Part shown: positions 1-12,639 of the stretch, piece after piece
Numbering within the stretch: position 1 is the stretch's first letter
Layout of the letters: each line of letters starts with the position of its first letter
Origin: Clarkia xantiana subsp. parviflora
Lineage: Eukaryota > Streptophyta > Magnoliopsida > Myrtales > Onagraceae
Reading direction: 5' to 3'
DNA length: 64,000 bases
Assembly: GCA_036873135.1 (NCBI GenBank)
Contig: JAPTYO010000005.1
Coordinates: 16,822,666-16,886,665, forward strand
The notes under the pieces: generated by a model
What the model was told of the DNA's origin: nothing
Database searches by the model: none
The model's input: only the letters and a program-made list of their open reading frames with translations
Made by a program: the position numbers and the translations under genes

Positions 1-32
1 ATTTGGGAGATAACATTGTTTATCCCAGCCAT
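1..32 (-). CDS. Copia element C0: 5' end of gag (partial, runs off the window)
   Basis: Read on the minus strand, position 32 starts an ATG followed by codons for M-A-G-I-N-N-V-I-S-Q. This closely matches the gag start of the plus-strand copia element C2 at 9919 (M-A-A-I-G-N-V-I-S-Q). Gag is the structural protein that packages element RNA in cytoplasmic virus-like particles. Only about ten codons fall inside the window, so nothing can be said about integrity. The match, together with the leader homology behind it, shows that another copia element of this family (C0) continues to the left of the window. Confidence 0.6.
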   Translation of the reverse strand, partial: MAGINNVISQ

Positions 33-1480
33 TGATACTAATACATTGATGATCATGCATAATCAGGAAGACAATAACATTTTGAAAAAGAATTGCAAAC
101 ATCGGATTATTTATTAAGATGGAATACGACAAATAGTGATCCTTCAGTCATCTAGACCAAATCAACCCTTAGTAAACCAAGAGAAGGGGATCCGTGAAAG
201 AGTTCACACTATCGTCGTCTTCAATCCTATAGATCAGTCTTTTAAAAACGGTTATTATATCGCAAATTACCGGAAAGGGAATATTTTGAAAAGTATATAT
301 ACCCGATCTTGGCTTTCCCAAGGCCCTTTTTATTTTGAAAATATCCGACAATTTACGCATGCATATAGAATTCTACTACACTTAGCAAATTATCACATCA
401 TGCCATAAAAATCGGCCAAACCAAACATCATACATACGCGTCATGCGTTTAATGTTCCGAGGAACTCATGCTAGCATATATAATTATACTATTAAGTAAA
501 CTATCACATGTTATTACATCCTCACCATCCTAGCATACGAGTCATACATGAAACTTCCATAAACATGCATAATTGGCGACTGGATTTACGTTTTAAACAA
601 TTTTAAAATATTAGGGGCTGATTTGCAATTCATGCTTACAATCAATCATGCGAATTTCTAGACATGAATCCTAGGCAATTCCTACCAACACAACATGTCT
701 ATCCTACTGCACAAACCATTTATTTAAATCCTAGAGCATAGCTCACAATATAATTTCAAGCTAGCTTGACATAGTCAAGACGATAGTTCAAATTATATCA
801 AAATATATAGCAGAAAGTAAACAATTGCAATTCAGCCCACTAATTTAATCCAGTCCCTAAAACATGCATTTCCGAGATCCAAGCCCATAGTCGTTACCGG
901 GCAATAAGGTTTAATTTAAAATGTGGAATTTAAACCTTTTGAGCACAGTTTAGGCTAATTTTTAAAGTTTAAACATTTGGATTTGAAAATTTGACATCCT
1001 ATTTTATTAAATTGACCTAAAAATATGGGAATAGTCAATTTAAAATCCGGTTTGGTTCGTTCCAGTAAATCCGGTTTGGTTCATTCCAGTAAATCCGGTT
1101 CGGGTTCGATTCGATTTAATCAAAATCAGGTTCGGTCCGAATCGGTTCAATAAAATAGGTTTTCGGTTCATCACTCAAAACCGGTTCGGTTTAGATTCAC
1201 TTAGTTACCTTGGTCCAACCTAACCCACTTAGGTCAGCCCGATTAAAAAAATCTGGATTGGTTTTAACGCTCCGTTAATGCAAATTAGATTGGCCCATAA
1301 ACCCTAGTGGGTTCGGCATAAATACTTCCTTTGGGGTAAATAGAGTTTTAAAATCCACTAAAAACTTAACATAGCCCACAAGAAATGTTAATTATGTAAA
1401 ATAATTTCCAACATTGCTAATATATATATACAAGTCGGTACTTATCTAAATATATATATAAATATTGTCAAGATTCTATT
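33..1480 (-). other. Long 5' leader of copia C0 (between LTR and gag)
   Basis: This stretch of about 1.45 kb has no credible long reading frame. It is homologous, in the same orientation, to 7187-8570 and, inverted, to 8576-9918; the three are the leaders of C0, C1 and C2. It contains a purine/pyrimidine-mixed zone at about 1040-1260 rich in degenerate CCGGTTCGGTT motifs. The join to the LTR is set only approximately, where similarity to the LTR of C3 fades. No clear primer-binding site was found at that join. Confidence 0.6.
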
Positions 1481-3206
1481 GTTAGGTTACAAGGACTAAT
1501 CACTACGGAAACTTAAACATGGTATGTGCTAGTAATATCAATTACACAGCGGAAAGTTTACACATACCTCAAGAGTAACCGTAGTCCAAGATCCTTGCTT
1601 GAGGGAGTTCACGATCCTCCGGACGGGACCCGTAGAGATTCTTGTTAGAGAAGCCCTACGTGGTGCAACTCCATAACAAAGCCTCTGATCGATTCTCAGC
1701 ACGGGGACAGATCTCTGTAGAGCTTGTTCGAAAGCAATTTGGCACACCCTAGGTGATATATGTGGTTCGGCCGAACCCTTGGTGTGGGAGGAGGGTTTTT
1801 CTCTCTAAAACTCTCTTGTGAGGGAATTATGATTAACCCTAAAATTTCCCTAACACCTCTTATTTATAGGAGGAGTAAAGTGGACAAAATTCCACTTTAC
1901 CCCCACCTTAATAATTCGGCCGGCCTATGTATTTGGGGAGGCCCAATTTTGGGCCTCCTATGTCAATTGGGATTTGGGTCTGGCCCAATTACCCTAATGT
2001 GACATTTACCCAAGTTCATTATGTAAACTATACATATTATGGGCTACCAATTACGGTGCCCATCACCATATGTTTACAGCTCCCACTCGCCGGAATGGGA
2101 GGGTGCCTGTTAATGTATTGTTGTCCAAATATGAATAAACATTTCTCCCCTTTGATCTGCTCCATTCTTCCGAATAGTTCATACGAGGTTTGCCGTGCGA
2201 CCGGCGGATAGGACTGGCATCGTGCTACTCATCTGTTAGGAGTATTGTATCGCCCGCGGAACGTTGATTCCATTTTCTCTAATCAACCTGTTATAAACAA
2301 CATTTATATTTTGTGTCGCGCTGTATCCAAGGTCAACTGATAATTCTCCATTTGCCTAGTTTCCACATAGGAACACTTCTTCAGGGCATCCGTACAAGTA
2401 TTCACAACCTTCGACTAATATCCGGCTGGTGGCCACCTAGTGAATACAAGATTCGGTGAATTGCAGGTGAACTTCACCATCCCCATCGCTCATACCCTTA
2501 GTCAAACCCAACCGGTTACCAGGACGTGGTCACTGGGCTTTTTTTTTTTCAGCACTACGCTCGTACGCTGGGAAGCGAACATTGAGCCTGACCTTAGATA
2601 TGAGTTCTGAGTCCATGAGGATACTTCGGTGCCTCTTCATAAGTCTCCCGGGATCAATCACACGCTCGAGGTGAAGAAATTTGGGCCCGCTAGAATCACG
2701 AGGATTCCTTCCTAGCACAACCGATCTGTGACCCCGTGATCGAACGTGGCACACTTAGTATGAAGCACGCGTTGATAGCATACCTGAACCTTTTGGGTTG
2801 ACAGGAAAGGGATATGTCAATCATGCTATCACAGATTCTCATCTAGCCCATAATGTGGTTAAATGACGAACGAAGTTCATCACGGTGATATGCAAAACGA
2901 AGATCACGTCGAGTTACTTCGAAACTAGATAATCGTCTCGCTTAATCAGGTTTATCCCCCTGACTCTTAGCCAGTCTTGCTTGGTGGAGGCCTCCCTCCA
3001 TGACAAGACAACTGTACCTGTGTTACTAGGTAAGGCCCACATTCGACATAGTTTGGCAGAGGATTGCGTCCTCCTACGACTTAGTTTATAGACCATATAT
3101 CTGATGTAATCAAAACATTATGACATCGATTGATCATAAGCTCGGTTGCAATTCTCTTACAAAATTTAACTTTCTAATATCAAAATGCTATCATAGATAC
3201 ATGCCA
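1480..3206 (-). repeat. LTR shared by copia C0 (5' LTR) and C1 (3' LTR), about 1.7 kb
   Basis: In minus orientation the LTR begins with TGGCAT at 3206, directly after a purine-rich tract (GTAGGGTTTAG) that follows the RNase H of C1. The same junction occurs in C2 (LTR start at 14043) and C3 (29094). The body aligns with 29094-30813 in inverse orientation, including the blocks around 2940-3100, 2520-2760 and 1560-1740. Its inner end is fixed only to within some tens of bases. Because pol of C1 lies on one side and the leader plus gag start of C0 on the other, this one LTR serves both elements. Confidence 0.65.
1861..1868 (-). promoter_or_regulatory. TATA box in the C0/C1 LTR
   Basis: TATAAATA on the minus strand, in the context CTCCTATAAATAAGAGG. 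The equivalent site in the C3 LTR is at 30416-30423. This is the expected core promoter for element transcription; activity is inferred. Confidence 0.5.
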
Positions 3207-3249
3207 TTTCTAAACCCTACACAATCCAAGCAGTTTTACATGTTTTTCG

Positions 3250-3692
3250 AATATCTCCCTGCGTAGTGGTTAAGTTAATGGGTCTGCAATCATATTATCA
3301 GTTGATAAGTGATCCATAGTGATTATATTGTCTTCTACCATAGATTTAGCATAAAAATATTTCACATCAATGTGTTTGGTCCTACCATGGTACTTCGGAT
3401 TCTTAACTGCCGCAATGGCTGCCTGACTGTCAGAGAACACCTTCACAGGTTTACTCTCGATGTCACCATTAAGCAGCGCAGTAAGAAGCGTTTTCAGCCA
3501 GACTGCTTCCCGTGCATTCTTAAAGAGAGCTACGAATTCTGATTCCATCGTCGACAACGCGACACAGGTTTGCTTCTTGCTCGTCCATGAAATGACGAAT
3601 TTAGCAAGGAGGAACACTCTCCCTGTGGTGGACTTACGATCATCCGGATCGCCACCATGGTCGACGTCATTGTAACCGGTCAATTCTAACAT
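3250..3692 (-). pseudogene. C1 RNase H domain of copia pol
   Basis: RNase H removes the RNA strand of the RNA-DNA hybrid during reverse transcription. The frame from 3692 shows the copia features in order: GYNDVDHGGDPDDRKSTTG, then SWTSKKQTCVALSTMESE with the catalytic Glu of the ESE block, EAVWLK, then VFSDSQAAIAAVKNP with the catalytic SDSQ Asp, and KHIDVKYF, ending near IADPLT. About 140 residues are open, close to full length for this domain, but it is out of frame with the RT segment upstream. The same domain occurs in C2 at 13416-14000. Confidence 0.8.
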
Positions 3693-3746
3693 CCCGCCCT
3701 CATAGCACGGAGCATAGTCGGCAGTACCTTTCCGATAACGAATTAT

Positions 3747-4623
3747 TCATTTTACAGCCTTTAAATGTTGATAGCCAGGATCTGATTGGAAACGTGCTAC
3801 AAGGCCCACAACATAACAGATATCCGGACGGGTGCATTGCATGGCATACATCAAACTACCAACCAAGCTTAAATATTCTACACCCTTCATATGTTTGCGC
3901 TCTGCCAGGTTCTTGGGGCCGTCACGTTTTGACAGTGCGCACCCAAATACCACCGGCGTATCCACGGGTTTGGCATCCTGTAATTTGAACCTTTTCAACA
4001 GCTCGTTGATATAGGATTCTTGAGACAGACACAATTTTCGGGTAGCCCGATCTCTAGCAATTTTAATGCCTAAGATATACGTGGCATTTCCCATGTCTTT
4101 CATCTCAAATACAGATGCTAACCAGGACTTTCACCTATTCATGAAACTCATGTCGTTTACAGCAATGAGTATGTCATCCACGTATAAGGTTAAGGCGACA
4201 TATTTTGATCCGGAGGTCTTATAATACACGCACGAATCCTCGTGAAGATTCACGAATCTGTTCCTTACGATTTCCTCGTGGAATCTGCGGCACCACTGCC
4301 GAGACGGCTGTTTAAGACCATAGATGGACCTTTGGAGTTTACAAACTTTACGTTCGTTACCAGGAGTAATGAAACCCTCTGGTTGCTCCATGTAGATCTC
4401 TTCCTCCAGGTTACTGTGGAAGAATGCGGTCTTAACATCCATTTGGTGCAGCTCGGGATCGAGACTTGCGACCAGGACCATTAATGGCCCTAACCGTGGT
4501 TTCACGCACAGTCAGTGAGTTTCTCTTATCAAAGTCCACTTCGTGAATTGGGTAAGTCCTTTCGCAATAAGTCGGGTTGTTGGACCTTTTTCCATCAGTG
4601 GTGAGCCTTACGTCAGGGCTCAC
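3747..4623 (-). pseudogene. C1 reverse transcriptase of copia pol (broken)
   Basis: Reverse transcriptase copies element RNA into DNA. On the minus strand the blocks [41 protein letters not shown]-like SRQWCRRFHEE and the catalytic YVDDIL motif occur between 4505 and 4131. The continuation (MKDMGNATYILGIKI, LSQESYINELLKRF, VGSLMYAMQCTRPDICY) lies at 4103-3747 in another frame. The N-terminal part (4623-4432) is in a third frame. The catalytic YVDD survives, but at least two frameshifts and internal stops prevent expression of a whole protein. Confidence 0.8.
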
Positions 4624-7186
4624 CTTATCCTTGCGCTCCTGTGGTTAGAAGATAAATCAACTATAGACTATAATGGCTTTCATTTAGGCGATGTCTCTCA
4701 TTTATTATTTTCCTCAATTTCTCCATTTAGGATACTTGCCTTTGACTTTCGTCTAGGCATTGCGAGTCCCATTTATTAGTCTGATCTTTTCTCCCACTCG
4801 GAATAATGTTTCTTATCGTAGCATCATTTCTGTCGGGAACGATCCTCCCACTCGGAACAATGCTTCTTATCGGAGCATTGTCTCTATTGGGAACAAGAGC
4901 AGTGCTAGGACCTTGACTTGCAACTTTCCTATGATAACCTCTTGGTCTCGGGGTTTTACTTCCGAGATGTATTCCTTGATCACTAGGATCTGGAACCAAG
5001 TATGGTTGGATCACTCCCACTGGAAACAATGGTTATTTTAGGTAGTTGTGTCATTCCTGGTTTAGCTATATGACCATCAGGTTAAACTTGATTCGTCTCA
5101 ACAACAACAGTTTTTACGTGTGGTAGGGTTTATTCCTCCCACTGGATTTACTATGAAAATGTTCCCATTTTCATTTAACATGTCATTCACTTGAGTTGCT
5201 AGGTTCAAATTTCTCCCACCCGAATTAAGTGGGACCTGATTGTCATCATTATCCTGCTCCGTTTTGATCATGACTTCGTTGATTCAAACTGTTCATGCAT
5301 TTGGAAAATTCGTCCTCTTAGTGATGTAATGTCTCATGTTCGACCCTGACACCATTTTATAATCAAGCTGTAAACAGGTATTTTTCTTAGAGTAACTGAC
5401 GTACTCTTGTCCTAAATACGTGTTTATTGCGCAAATTAATGTCGCATGGTGATATGATTTAACTCAATATCTTCAGCTTTAATGGCGACGTACCTTACCG
5501 ATATCAATGGAACACAGTTTTACATTTATGTGAATCGTCTTTCATCATCCCATAGGGAACTTGGATAGAATGGTTCCAACATTATGTATATACAATCTGT
5601 GCTTCTTGAAGTGTGTCATTTAACTTGAATGCCTAGCCTGACTTATCGTTCAAGGCGTACGGAAGAAAAATCGTTTAACCGACTTCATTATTCTTCGTTT
5701 GCTAACTTATCTCAGAGATTTTATCCCATCTCTGAACTGAGCATTTCAGGTTTTCACCTTATGCGTCAGTTGATACTTTTACAAGGTCTCGGTAGCTTCC
5801 GAAGCCTACTTCTTACCGATGTAAATGTTATCAATAAGTTCCAAAGGAATGCAAACGAAAATTCGGCACATCATCATTCAAACACTTCATTATTAAACTC
5901 GTACATTGAAACGATGTGTTCCGTCTTTCGAGTTCCACTTGCGCATGGCGCAATTTTACTCTGGGGTTTTAACCCTTGGTTAAATTGTTTCGATTCTGAA
6001 TTTAATTCAGTTTAATCCAATCAGTTTCAAATATGATCATCATTACAGATTATTTCATTCAATGGAGTAATAACAAATAAAGATATACTAAATCTTTCGA
6101 TCTAGCTACGCAATTGATGTGTATGTTCAGTTCAGTAATCCCGAATGAGATGACGGAGTACGTGAATCGTTTCATTTTATTCGACCACTTTTACCTAGAC
6201 GAAATTTCGTTTTGGATCGATCCCTCTCAACCGGGTCGATTAATTTTGACAAGTAGATCACATTTCGAATCGAACGGAAACTACTATATTCAATAAATCC
6301 GAATCTCGAAATAACCAAAATTTTAGTAACACAAACGAACGATAAATGACAATGGTAGGGTTCTTGATCTGAAGATCGCGTATTTGATCCATGATTTCGC
6401 ATAGATAGTCGAGAACTTTGAGCCATGTTGAACATCACATCTGAGTAAATTCACGAGTGAATTACGTCAAATGATCTGTGTCTGTATAAAACATTTTACC
6501 GCTTAATACAAATGACCTACGAGGCGTACTTTAGAAACACTTTATCAATATGGTTTAACCCACTGGATTATCGTATAAGACCTTTATGGTCCAGTTCTCT
6601 CTATGATATGCGAATCATGGTTGACTTCTTTCGAACCCAGTATGGTGAAGGTTTCCCTATTACAGTTGTAGTTACTGTACTTGATTAGGCTCAAGTTCAT
6701 TGAGTTCTGTCAATATCAGACAACCATATATATCTTTTCCATGTTGACCTTTCATTCTGCGGATCCGATGCGGGTTTTACGCCAACATCAATGAAAAGAG
6801 AGAAGACCATCACATTCAACCGAAACATTTCTTGCTTTTGCATCCTTGCTTCCATCGTGGTGGATGCAAAGGAATATCAAGTTGTAACATTGTTTGGTCG
6901 CTATTGAAGTCTTCTTTAACCCCTCCCCCTGACCAAGGTTGAATGTATCACCACACACGCGTTGAGATCATCAAAGAACCTATTCCTATTCTTGGTTGAA
7001 TGTATTACATTCGTTTCACATTGTAAAAATCATACAGACTACCATATTTATCTGTAGTTGTCCTCTCCACTTTTCGGAATCGTAGTAGAGAGTTCAACAC
7101 GTACTCTATTTGTTCATCATTATTCATACCATCAAGATTGCGAGGAATATCGAATCGCAATAATTCAACAAATTCATACTAACACA
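4624..7186 (-). other. C1 gag/integrase zone, too decayed to assign gene by gene
   Basis: No long frame survives. Homology to C2 on the opposite strand shows what it was. Positions 4727-5050 match the pol linker at 12180-12420 (repeated short blocks around IRSIVPSGR). Positions 5340-6110 match 11150-12000, including the stretch at 5960-6020 against 11225-11300. At about 7100-7150 the minus strand reads DEQIEYVLNSL, a gag block matching DEQKVQCVIRSL of C2. The canonical integrase blocks were not found, so integrase appears deleted or unrecognisable. Confidence 0.5.
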
Positions 7187-9918
7187 ATGATGATTATGCA
7201 AAAATCAGGGAGACAATAACATTTTGAGAAAGAATTGCATACATAAAATATCTATTAAGATGGAATCCGATAGATAATGATTCCTCAGTCATCTAAACCA
7301 ACCGACCACCAGTAAACCAATGGAAGATGGCTGTGAAAGAGTTCACATTACCTCTATTTTCTATCTAATAGATCAGTCACTCAAAACGGTTTTAATCGCA
7401 AATTACCGGAACGAGAATTTAAAATAAGCATACCCGATCTTGGCTTTCCCAAGGCCCTTTTTGTTTTCGAAAATCATTCCGATGACTTCACTCATGCATA
7501 CATAATTCTACTATCCATGTAAATTATCATATGCCAGTAATTCATCATACCACACACACATGCTTACGCGTCATGCGTCTAATGTTCCGAGGAACTCATG
7601 CTTGCATTCATAATTCTACTTACAAGTAAATTATCAAATGTAACTTCATCCTCAACATTCTAGCATACGTGTCAAATATGTAACATTCACATCAATCATA
7701 CATATTTGGCGACTGGGTTTCGGTTTTAAAATAATTTTAAACATTTGGGGTTGATTTGAAATTAATGCTTATATTCATCTACGCAATCTTCTAGACATGA
7801 ATCCTAGGCATTTACAACCATCGCAGAATATCTATTCTAGTTCGCATACCATATATTTAACCAGGGCTTCGCCCACAACATGCAATATTCAGCTAGCTTG
7901 ACATAGTCAAGACAACAGTTCTAATCATGCATAAATATATATTGAATAATAAATAATTGCAATTCAGCCATCTAATTAATCCAGTCCCAAAAACATGTAT
8001 CTCCGAGATCCATCCCTATAATTGAAACAAGGCATAGAGGTTAGCAACCCTATGAGCACTGTGTAGTCCGTTTCGAGGTTAAAAAACATTTGGATTTTAA
8101 AACTTGACCTCCCTATTTTAATTGACTTGAATTTGGTTTGGAAAACAATGTTTGGTTCAGTCAATTTCAGTCCGCTTTGGTTCGGTTCGGTTCAGAAAAT
8201 CCAGTTCGGTCCGGCAGAATCCAGTTCGGTTCGGTCCGGTCTTTAATTTAAAAATCTGGTTTGATCTGAACTGATCCAATAAAATAGGGTTCAGTTTGGT
8301 TCAAAACTCAAAACTGGTTCGGTTAGATCCACTTAATTACCTCGGTCCAACCCGACCCAAATAGGTCAAACCGATTGAGAAACCCGGTTCGGTTGTATTT
8401 CGTCTCGGTTTAACATATTGGACCGGCACAATAATTAAAATTTTAAAGGTTGGGCCGAAATTTTTACTTGTGGTCCAATTAGAGTTTTAAAGTCCAAAAA
8501 TATTTAACTTGACCACCAAATAACATCAATTATATAAAATAATTTCCAATATTAAAAAATATATATATATTTTGAACATTTTGAACATTAAAACCCTATT
8601 TATGCCACAAGTAAACGTTTCGGCCCAACCTTTATGTTTTAAATTATTGGGCTGGTCCAATATGTCAAACCGGGACGAATTAAAACCAAACCGGGTTTTT
8701 TCAATCGGTTCGACCTAATCGGGTCGGGTCGGACCGAGGTAACTAAGTGGATCTAATCGAACCGGTTTTGTGTGATTGAACCGAACCGCACCGAACCCTA
8801 TTTTTATTGCACCGGTTCGAACTAAACCAGATTTTAAAATTAAAACTAGACCGAACCGAACCGGTTTATACCGAACCGGATTTTCTGGACCAAACCGAAC
8901 CAGACCAAACCGGACCGAAATTGGCTGAACCGAACTGAATTTTCAAAACCGAATTGAAGTCAATTAAAATAGGGAGGTCAAGTTTTAAAGTCCAAATGTT
9001 TTTTAACCTCAATAGGCCTACAAAGTGCTCAAGGGTTGATAAATTTTATGCCTTGTTTCGATTATGGGGATGGATCTCTGAGATACATGTTTTTGGGAAT
9101 GGATTAATTAGTGGGCTGAATTGCAATTGTTTATTATTCAATATATATATTTATGCATGATTAGAAATGTTGTCTTGACTGAGTCAAGCTAGCTGGATAT
9201 TGCATATTGGGGGCGAAACCCTGGTTAAATATATGAAATGCGCACTAGGATAGACATGCTGTGATGGTTGGATATGCCTAAGATTCATGCCTAGAATGTT
9301 GCGTGATTGAATATAAGCATGAATTACAAATCATCCCCTAATGTTTAAAATTATTTTAAAATCGAAAACCAATCGCCAAATGGGTATGATGGATATGAAT
9401 GTTGCATGTTTGACACATATGCTAGAATGTTGAGGATGTAGCCGCATTTGATAATTTACTCGGAAGTAGAATTAAATATGCAAGCATGAGTTCCTCGGAA
9501 CATTAGACGCATGACGCGTAAGCATGAGTGTGGTTTTTATGATGAATATTACTGGCGTATGATAATTTACGTGGATAGTAGAATTATATATTCATGAATG
9601 AATTCATCGGAATATTTTTCTAAAATAATAAACAGGGCCTTGGGAAAGACAAGATCGGGTATGCTTGTTTTAAAATCCCCGTTCTGGTAATTTGCGATTA
9701 AAACCGTTTTAAACGAATGATCTATTGGATAGAAGACGACAATAATGTGAACTTTTTCACAGCCATCTTCCATTAGTTTACTGGTAGTCGGTTGGTTTAG
9801 ATGACTGAGGAATCATTATTTGGCGGATTCTATCTTGATAGATATTTGATGTATGCAATTCTTTCTCAAAGTGTTATTGTCTCTCTGATTTTGCGTGATT
9901 ATCAATGTGTTAGTAACA
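7187..9918. repeat. Large inverted repeat: leaders of C1 and C2 head-to-head
   Basis: Left arm 7187-8570 and right arm about 8576-9918 are the same copia leader in opposite orientations, nearly abutting around 8570-8580. Matching landmarks are the motif ACATAGTCAAGAC at about 7900 against its complement near 9175, GGAACTCATG at about 7590 against CATGAGTTCC at 9485, and GGTTGGGCCGAAA near 8448 against its complement near 8620. The arms are diverged by eye and differ by small indels. The left arm carries some tens of extra bases at the centre, so the palindrome is imperfect. Confidence 0.75.
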
Positions 9919-10756
9919 ATGGCTGCGATCGGCAATGTAATCTCCCAAATGAATATGGTAGTGAGATTTAAAAGCAACAATTATAAAATCTGGAATAAGC
10001 GCGTGAGGATGGTAATTACTGAAATGAGAGGTTTGGAGCATTTGACTTCGAAGCAAGTCAGGCCAGAGGGAGACCTCACGGCCGAACTGAAGAAATTCCA
10101 TGATGAATGGGATGCAAAGGACCAGGAAATTTGTTCAGCCTTGTTGTCAATGCTTGAGGATGACTTAATTTATGGATATGATCACTTTGAGTATGCCATG
10201 GACCTATGGGACGGCCTTAAAGCAGGATTTGTTGTTTACACCACAGCCTAGAAGCAATCGTTGAACATCGCTTTAGAATCATTCAAGATGAATCCCAAGC
10301 ACACAATGAAGGAGCATATTAGACATATGTCTAACATGCTTGCTGAACTCAAGGAGGCAAGAGAAATCCTGACCGACGAACAGAAAGTCCAATGTGTAAT
10401 CCGTTCATTGCCTGACTCTTGGAATAGCATGAAAATGCACCTCACCCATGCCACTCAACTCGATGACCTCGAGAAAGAGCGAGTCCATCTCAAGCTGGAA
10501 TTGGATCGTCTCAAGGCTGAAAAGCCGAGAGCGGAAATGCATCTCGCATCATCGCATCCAGCTGAGCAAAAGGGTAAGCGCAAAAGAAAGGGCAAGGCCT
10601 TCGGTTTAAGGCTTACAAGCCTTTAGCTCCAAAACCTCAGAATAACTTCAAGCGAAGCAATTCGGTGGCAAGAAAAGGCAAGCAAAACAGACATGTAGAG
10701 AGGAAACTCGAACGTGTTTTAGGTGTGGAGTGAAAGGACACCTCACTATTGTCTGT
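9919..10756 (+). pseudogene. C2 gag (copia capsid/nucleocapsid) with one nonsense codon and a frameshift
   Basis: The ATG at 9919 starts M-A-A-I-G-N-V-I-S-Q and is conserved in C0. The frame shows a copia-type gag core: NYKIWNKRVRMVI, then WDAKDQEICSALLSML and LWDGLKAGF, continuing after an in-frame TAG at 10249 into HMSNMLAELKEA, DEQKVQCVIRSLPDSWNSMK and a charged helix. A zinc knuckle CFRCGVKGHLTIVC (C-x2-C-x4-H-x4-C) lies at 10715-10756 in a shifted frame. The product would coat element RNA in virus-like particles. The stop and the frameshift make this copy non-functional. Confidence 0.75.
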
Positions 10757-11109
10757 ACCAATCCTCCTAAGGTACGTGCTGAAGAATAATGATAACCTCA
10801 TAAGTTCTTCCAGGACTCTTCTCATTCAAAAGTAATTCAATTTACCCTTTTGGATTATAGAAACGAGAAGCAGAACAAGCACAAACCTGACGAGCTTGCC
10901 CCGAAAACATAAAGATTGAATGAAAGACTTTGTCTTTATCTGCTGAATGAACCTCTTCTTAATTTTTCGGTTTGAGATACTTAAGGAAATTATTGTTCCT
11001 TGAAAGAAAGGAAATATTTCATTTTGAGCATGTGACAAATACTCGGACAAAGTATTGATTACCCATTTCTCAGGCTATTCGATCATTTTTATTGATGTTT
11101 GATGCATTG

Positions 11110-11150
<41 letters not shown>

Positions 11151-12639
11151 CTTATATTTTCTTTATTTTTATGTACTCCATTGAATGAAATAATTTGTAA
11201 TGATGATCATGTGCGAAACCAATTGGATTAAAATTAAATTAAATTAAATTAGAAAATGAAACGATTTAACCAAGGGTTAAAACTTTGGTGAAAAGCGTTA
11301 TGCGCAAATGGACCTCGATAGACGGAAAACGTCGTTTCAAAATACGAATTTAATGATGAAGTGTCTAAATGATGATGTGCTGAATTTTCGTTTGCATTCC
11401 TTCGGAAATAACTTACTGATAACTTTACATCGGGAAGAAGTATGCTTCATAGCTACCACGACCTTGTAAAAGTATCAGCTGACGCATAGGGTGAAAACCC
11501 AAGATGCTCAGTTCGAAGATGGGATGTAATCCCTGAGATAAGTATTGCAAACGAAGAAGGATGAAGTCGGTTAAAATGATTTTCCTTCAAAACGTCTTGA
11601 ACGATATGTCAGGCTAGGCATTCAAATCAATTAAAACACACTTCAAGAAGCACAGTTTAAGAACATAATGTTAGAGAAAATCTATCGGTCGTTCCCTATG
11701 GGATGAATAGGGTGACTCACATGTATGTAAACTGTATTCCAATGAAATCGGTAAGACACATCGCCATAAAAGCTAAGGAATGATAATGAGCTAAATCATA
11801 TCATCACGCGACATTAAATTGCGCACTAAACACGTATTTAGGACAAGATTGCGTCACCTACTCTTAGAAAATACTTGTTTAAAGCTTTTAAAAATGGTGT
11901 CGTGGTCGAACATGAGACATTACATCACTTCAGGACATATTTCCAATGCATGGTCAGTTTTAAACCAGGAAAACACTGACAATCATGTCCCACTTAATTC
12001 GAGTGTGAGAGATTTGAACCGGCAACAATTCAAGTGAACGACATGGTAAATGATAATGGAAACATTTTCATAGTAAATCCAGTAGGAGGATTAAACCCTA
12101 CCAAATGAGATCACTGTTGCCACAGAGAAAAATCAAGTAGAACCTGATATTCAAATTGCTAAACCAGGAATGCCACAACTACCTAGACTACCCATTGTTT
12201 CCAGTGGGAGTTACCTATTGTTTCCAGTGGGAGTGATCTGACCAACTTGGTTCTAGGTCCTAGTGATCAAGGAATTGATCTCGGAAATAAAACCCCGCGA
12301 CCAAGAATTCGTCCAAAGAAAAGTTGTAGGTCGAAGTTTTAAGCACTGCTCTTGTTCCCTATGAAAGTGATGCTCCGATAAGAAGCATTATTCCGAGTGG
12401 GAGATACGTTCAAACTAAAGATGGGATTATCAAGCCAAGGCGAAAGTCAAAGGCGTCGAATCCATCAAGTAGGGTGATGACCTCACTCTATCGACTGTCA
12501 GTGAGCATTGGGAAGACCTCAAGTGGAGAAATGGAGGAAAACAATAAAAGAAAGACATCGCCTATTGAAAGCCATTATAGTCTATAGTTGATTTACCTGC
12601 TAACCACAGGGGCACAAGGATAAGGTAAATCCTGAAAGA
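10757..12639 (+). other. C2 protease/integrase zone, decayed
   Basis: No coding block for protease or integrase could be identified. The region aligns with 5340-6110 and 4727-5050 of C1 (inverted), so the loss is shared or ancient in the family. It includes a pure TA microsatellite at 11112-11149. Near 12190-12240 a short phrase, CATTGTTTCCAGTGGGAG-like, is tandemly duplicated. Confidence 0.5.
11112..11149. repeat. (TA)n microsatellite
   Basis: An uninterrupted run of about 19 TA dinucleotides inside the decayed middle of C2. Confidence 0.9.

Larger units (their letters stand above)
1480..8570 (-). mobile_element. Ty1/copia element C1, degenerate, lacking its own 5' LTR
   Basis: The order along the minus strand is: leader (8570-7187), badly decayed gag and integrase zone (7186-4624), reverse transcriptase (4623-3747), RNase H (3692-3250), polypurine tract, 3' LTR (3206-about 1480). 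The RT-before-RNase-H order and the YVDD and KHIDVKYF motifs place it in Ty1/copia. The 5' LTR is absent: the leader runs directly into an inverted copy of itself belonging to C2. Many stops and frameshifts show that it is long dead. Confidence 0.75.

Noticed and set aside
11112..11149. TA run as an origin or regulatory site.
   Set aside because: A plain microsatellite inside a dead copia element.
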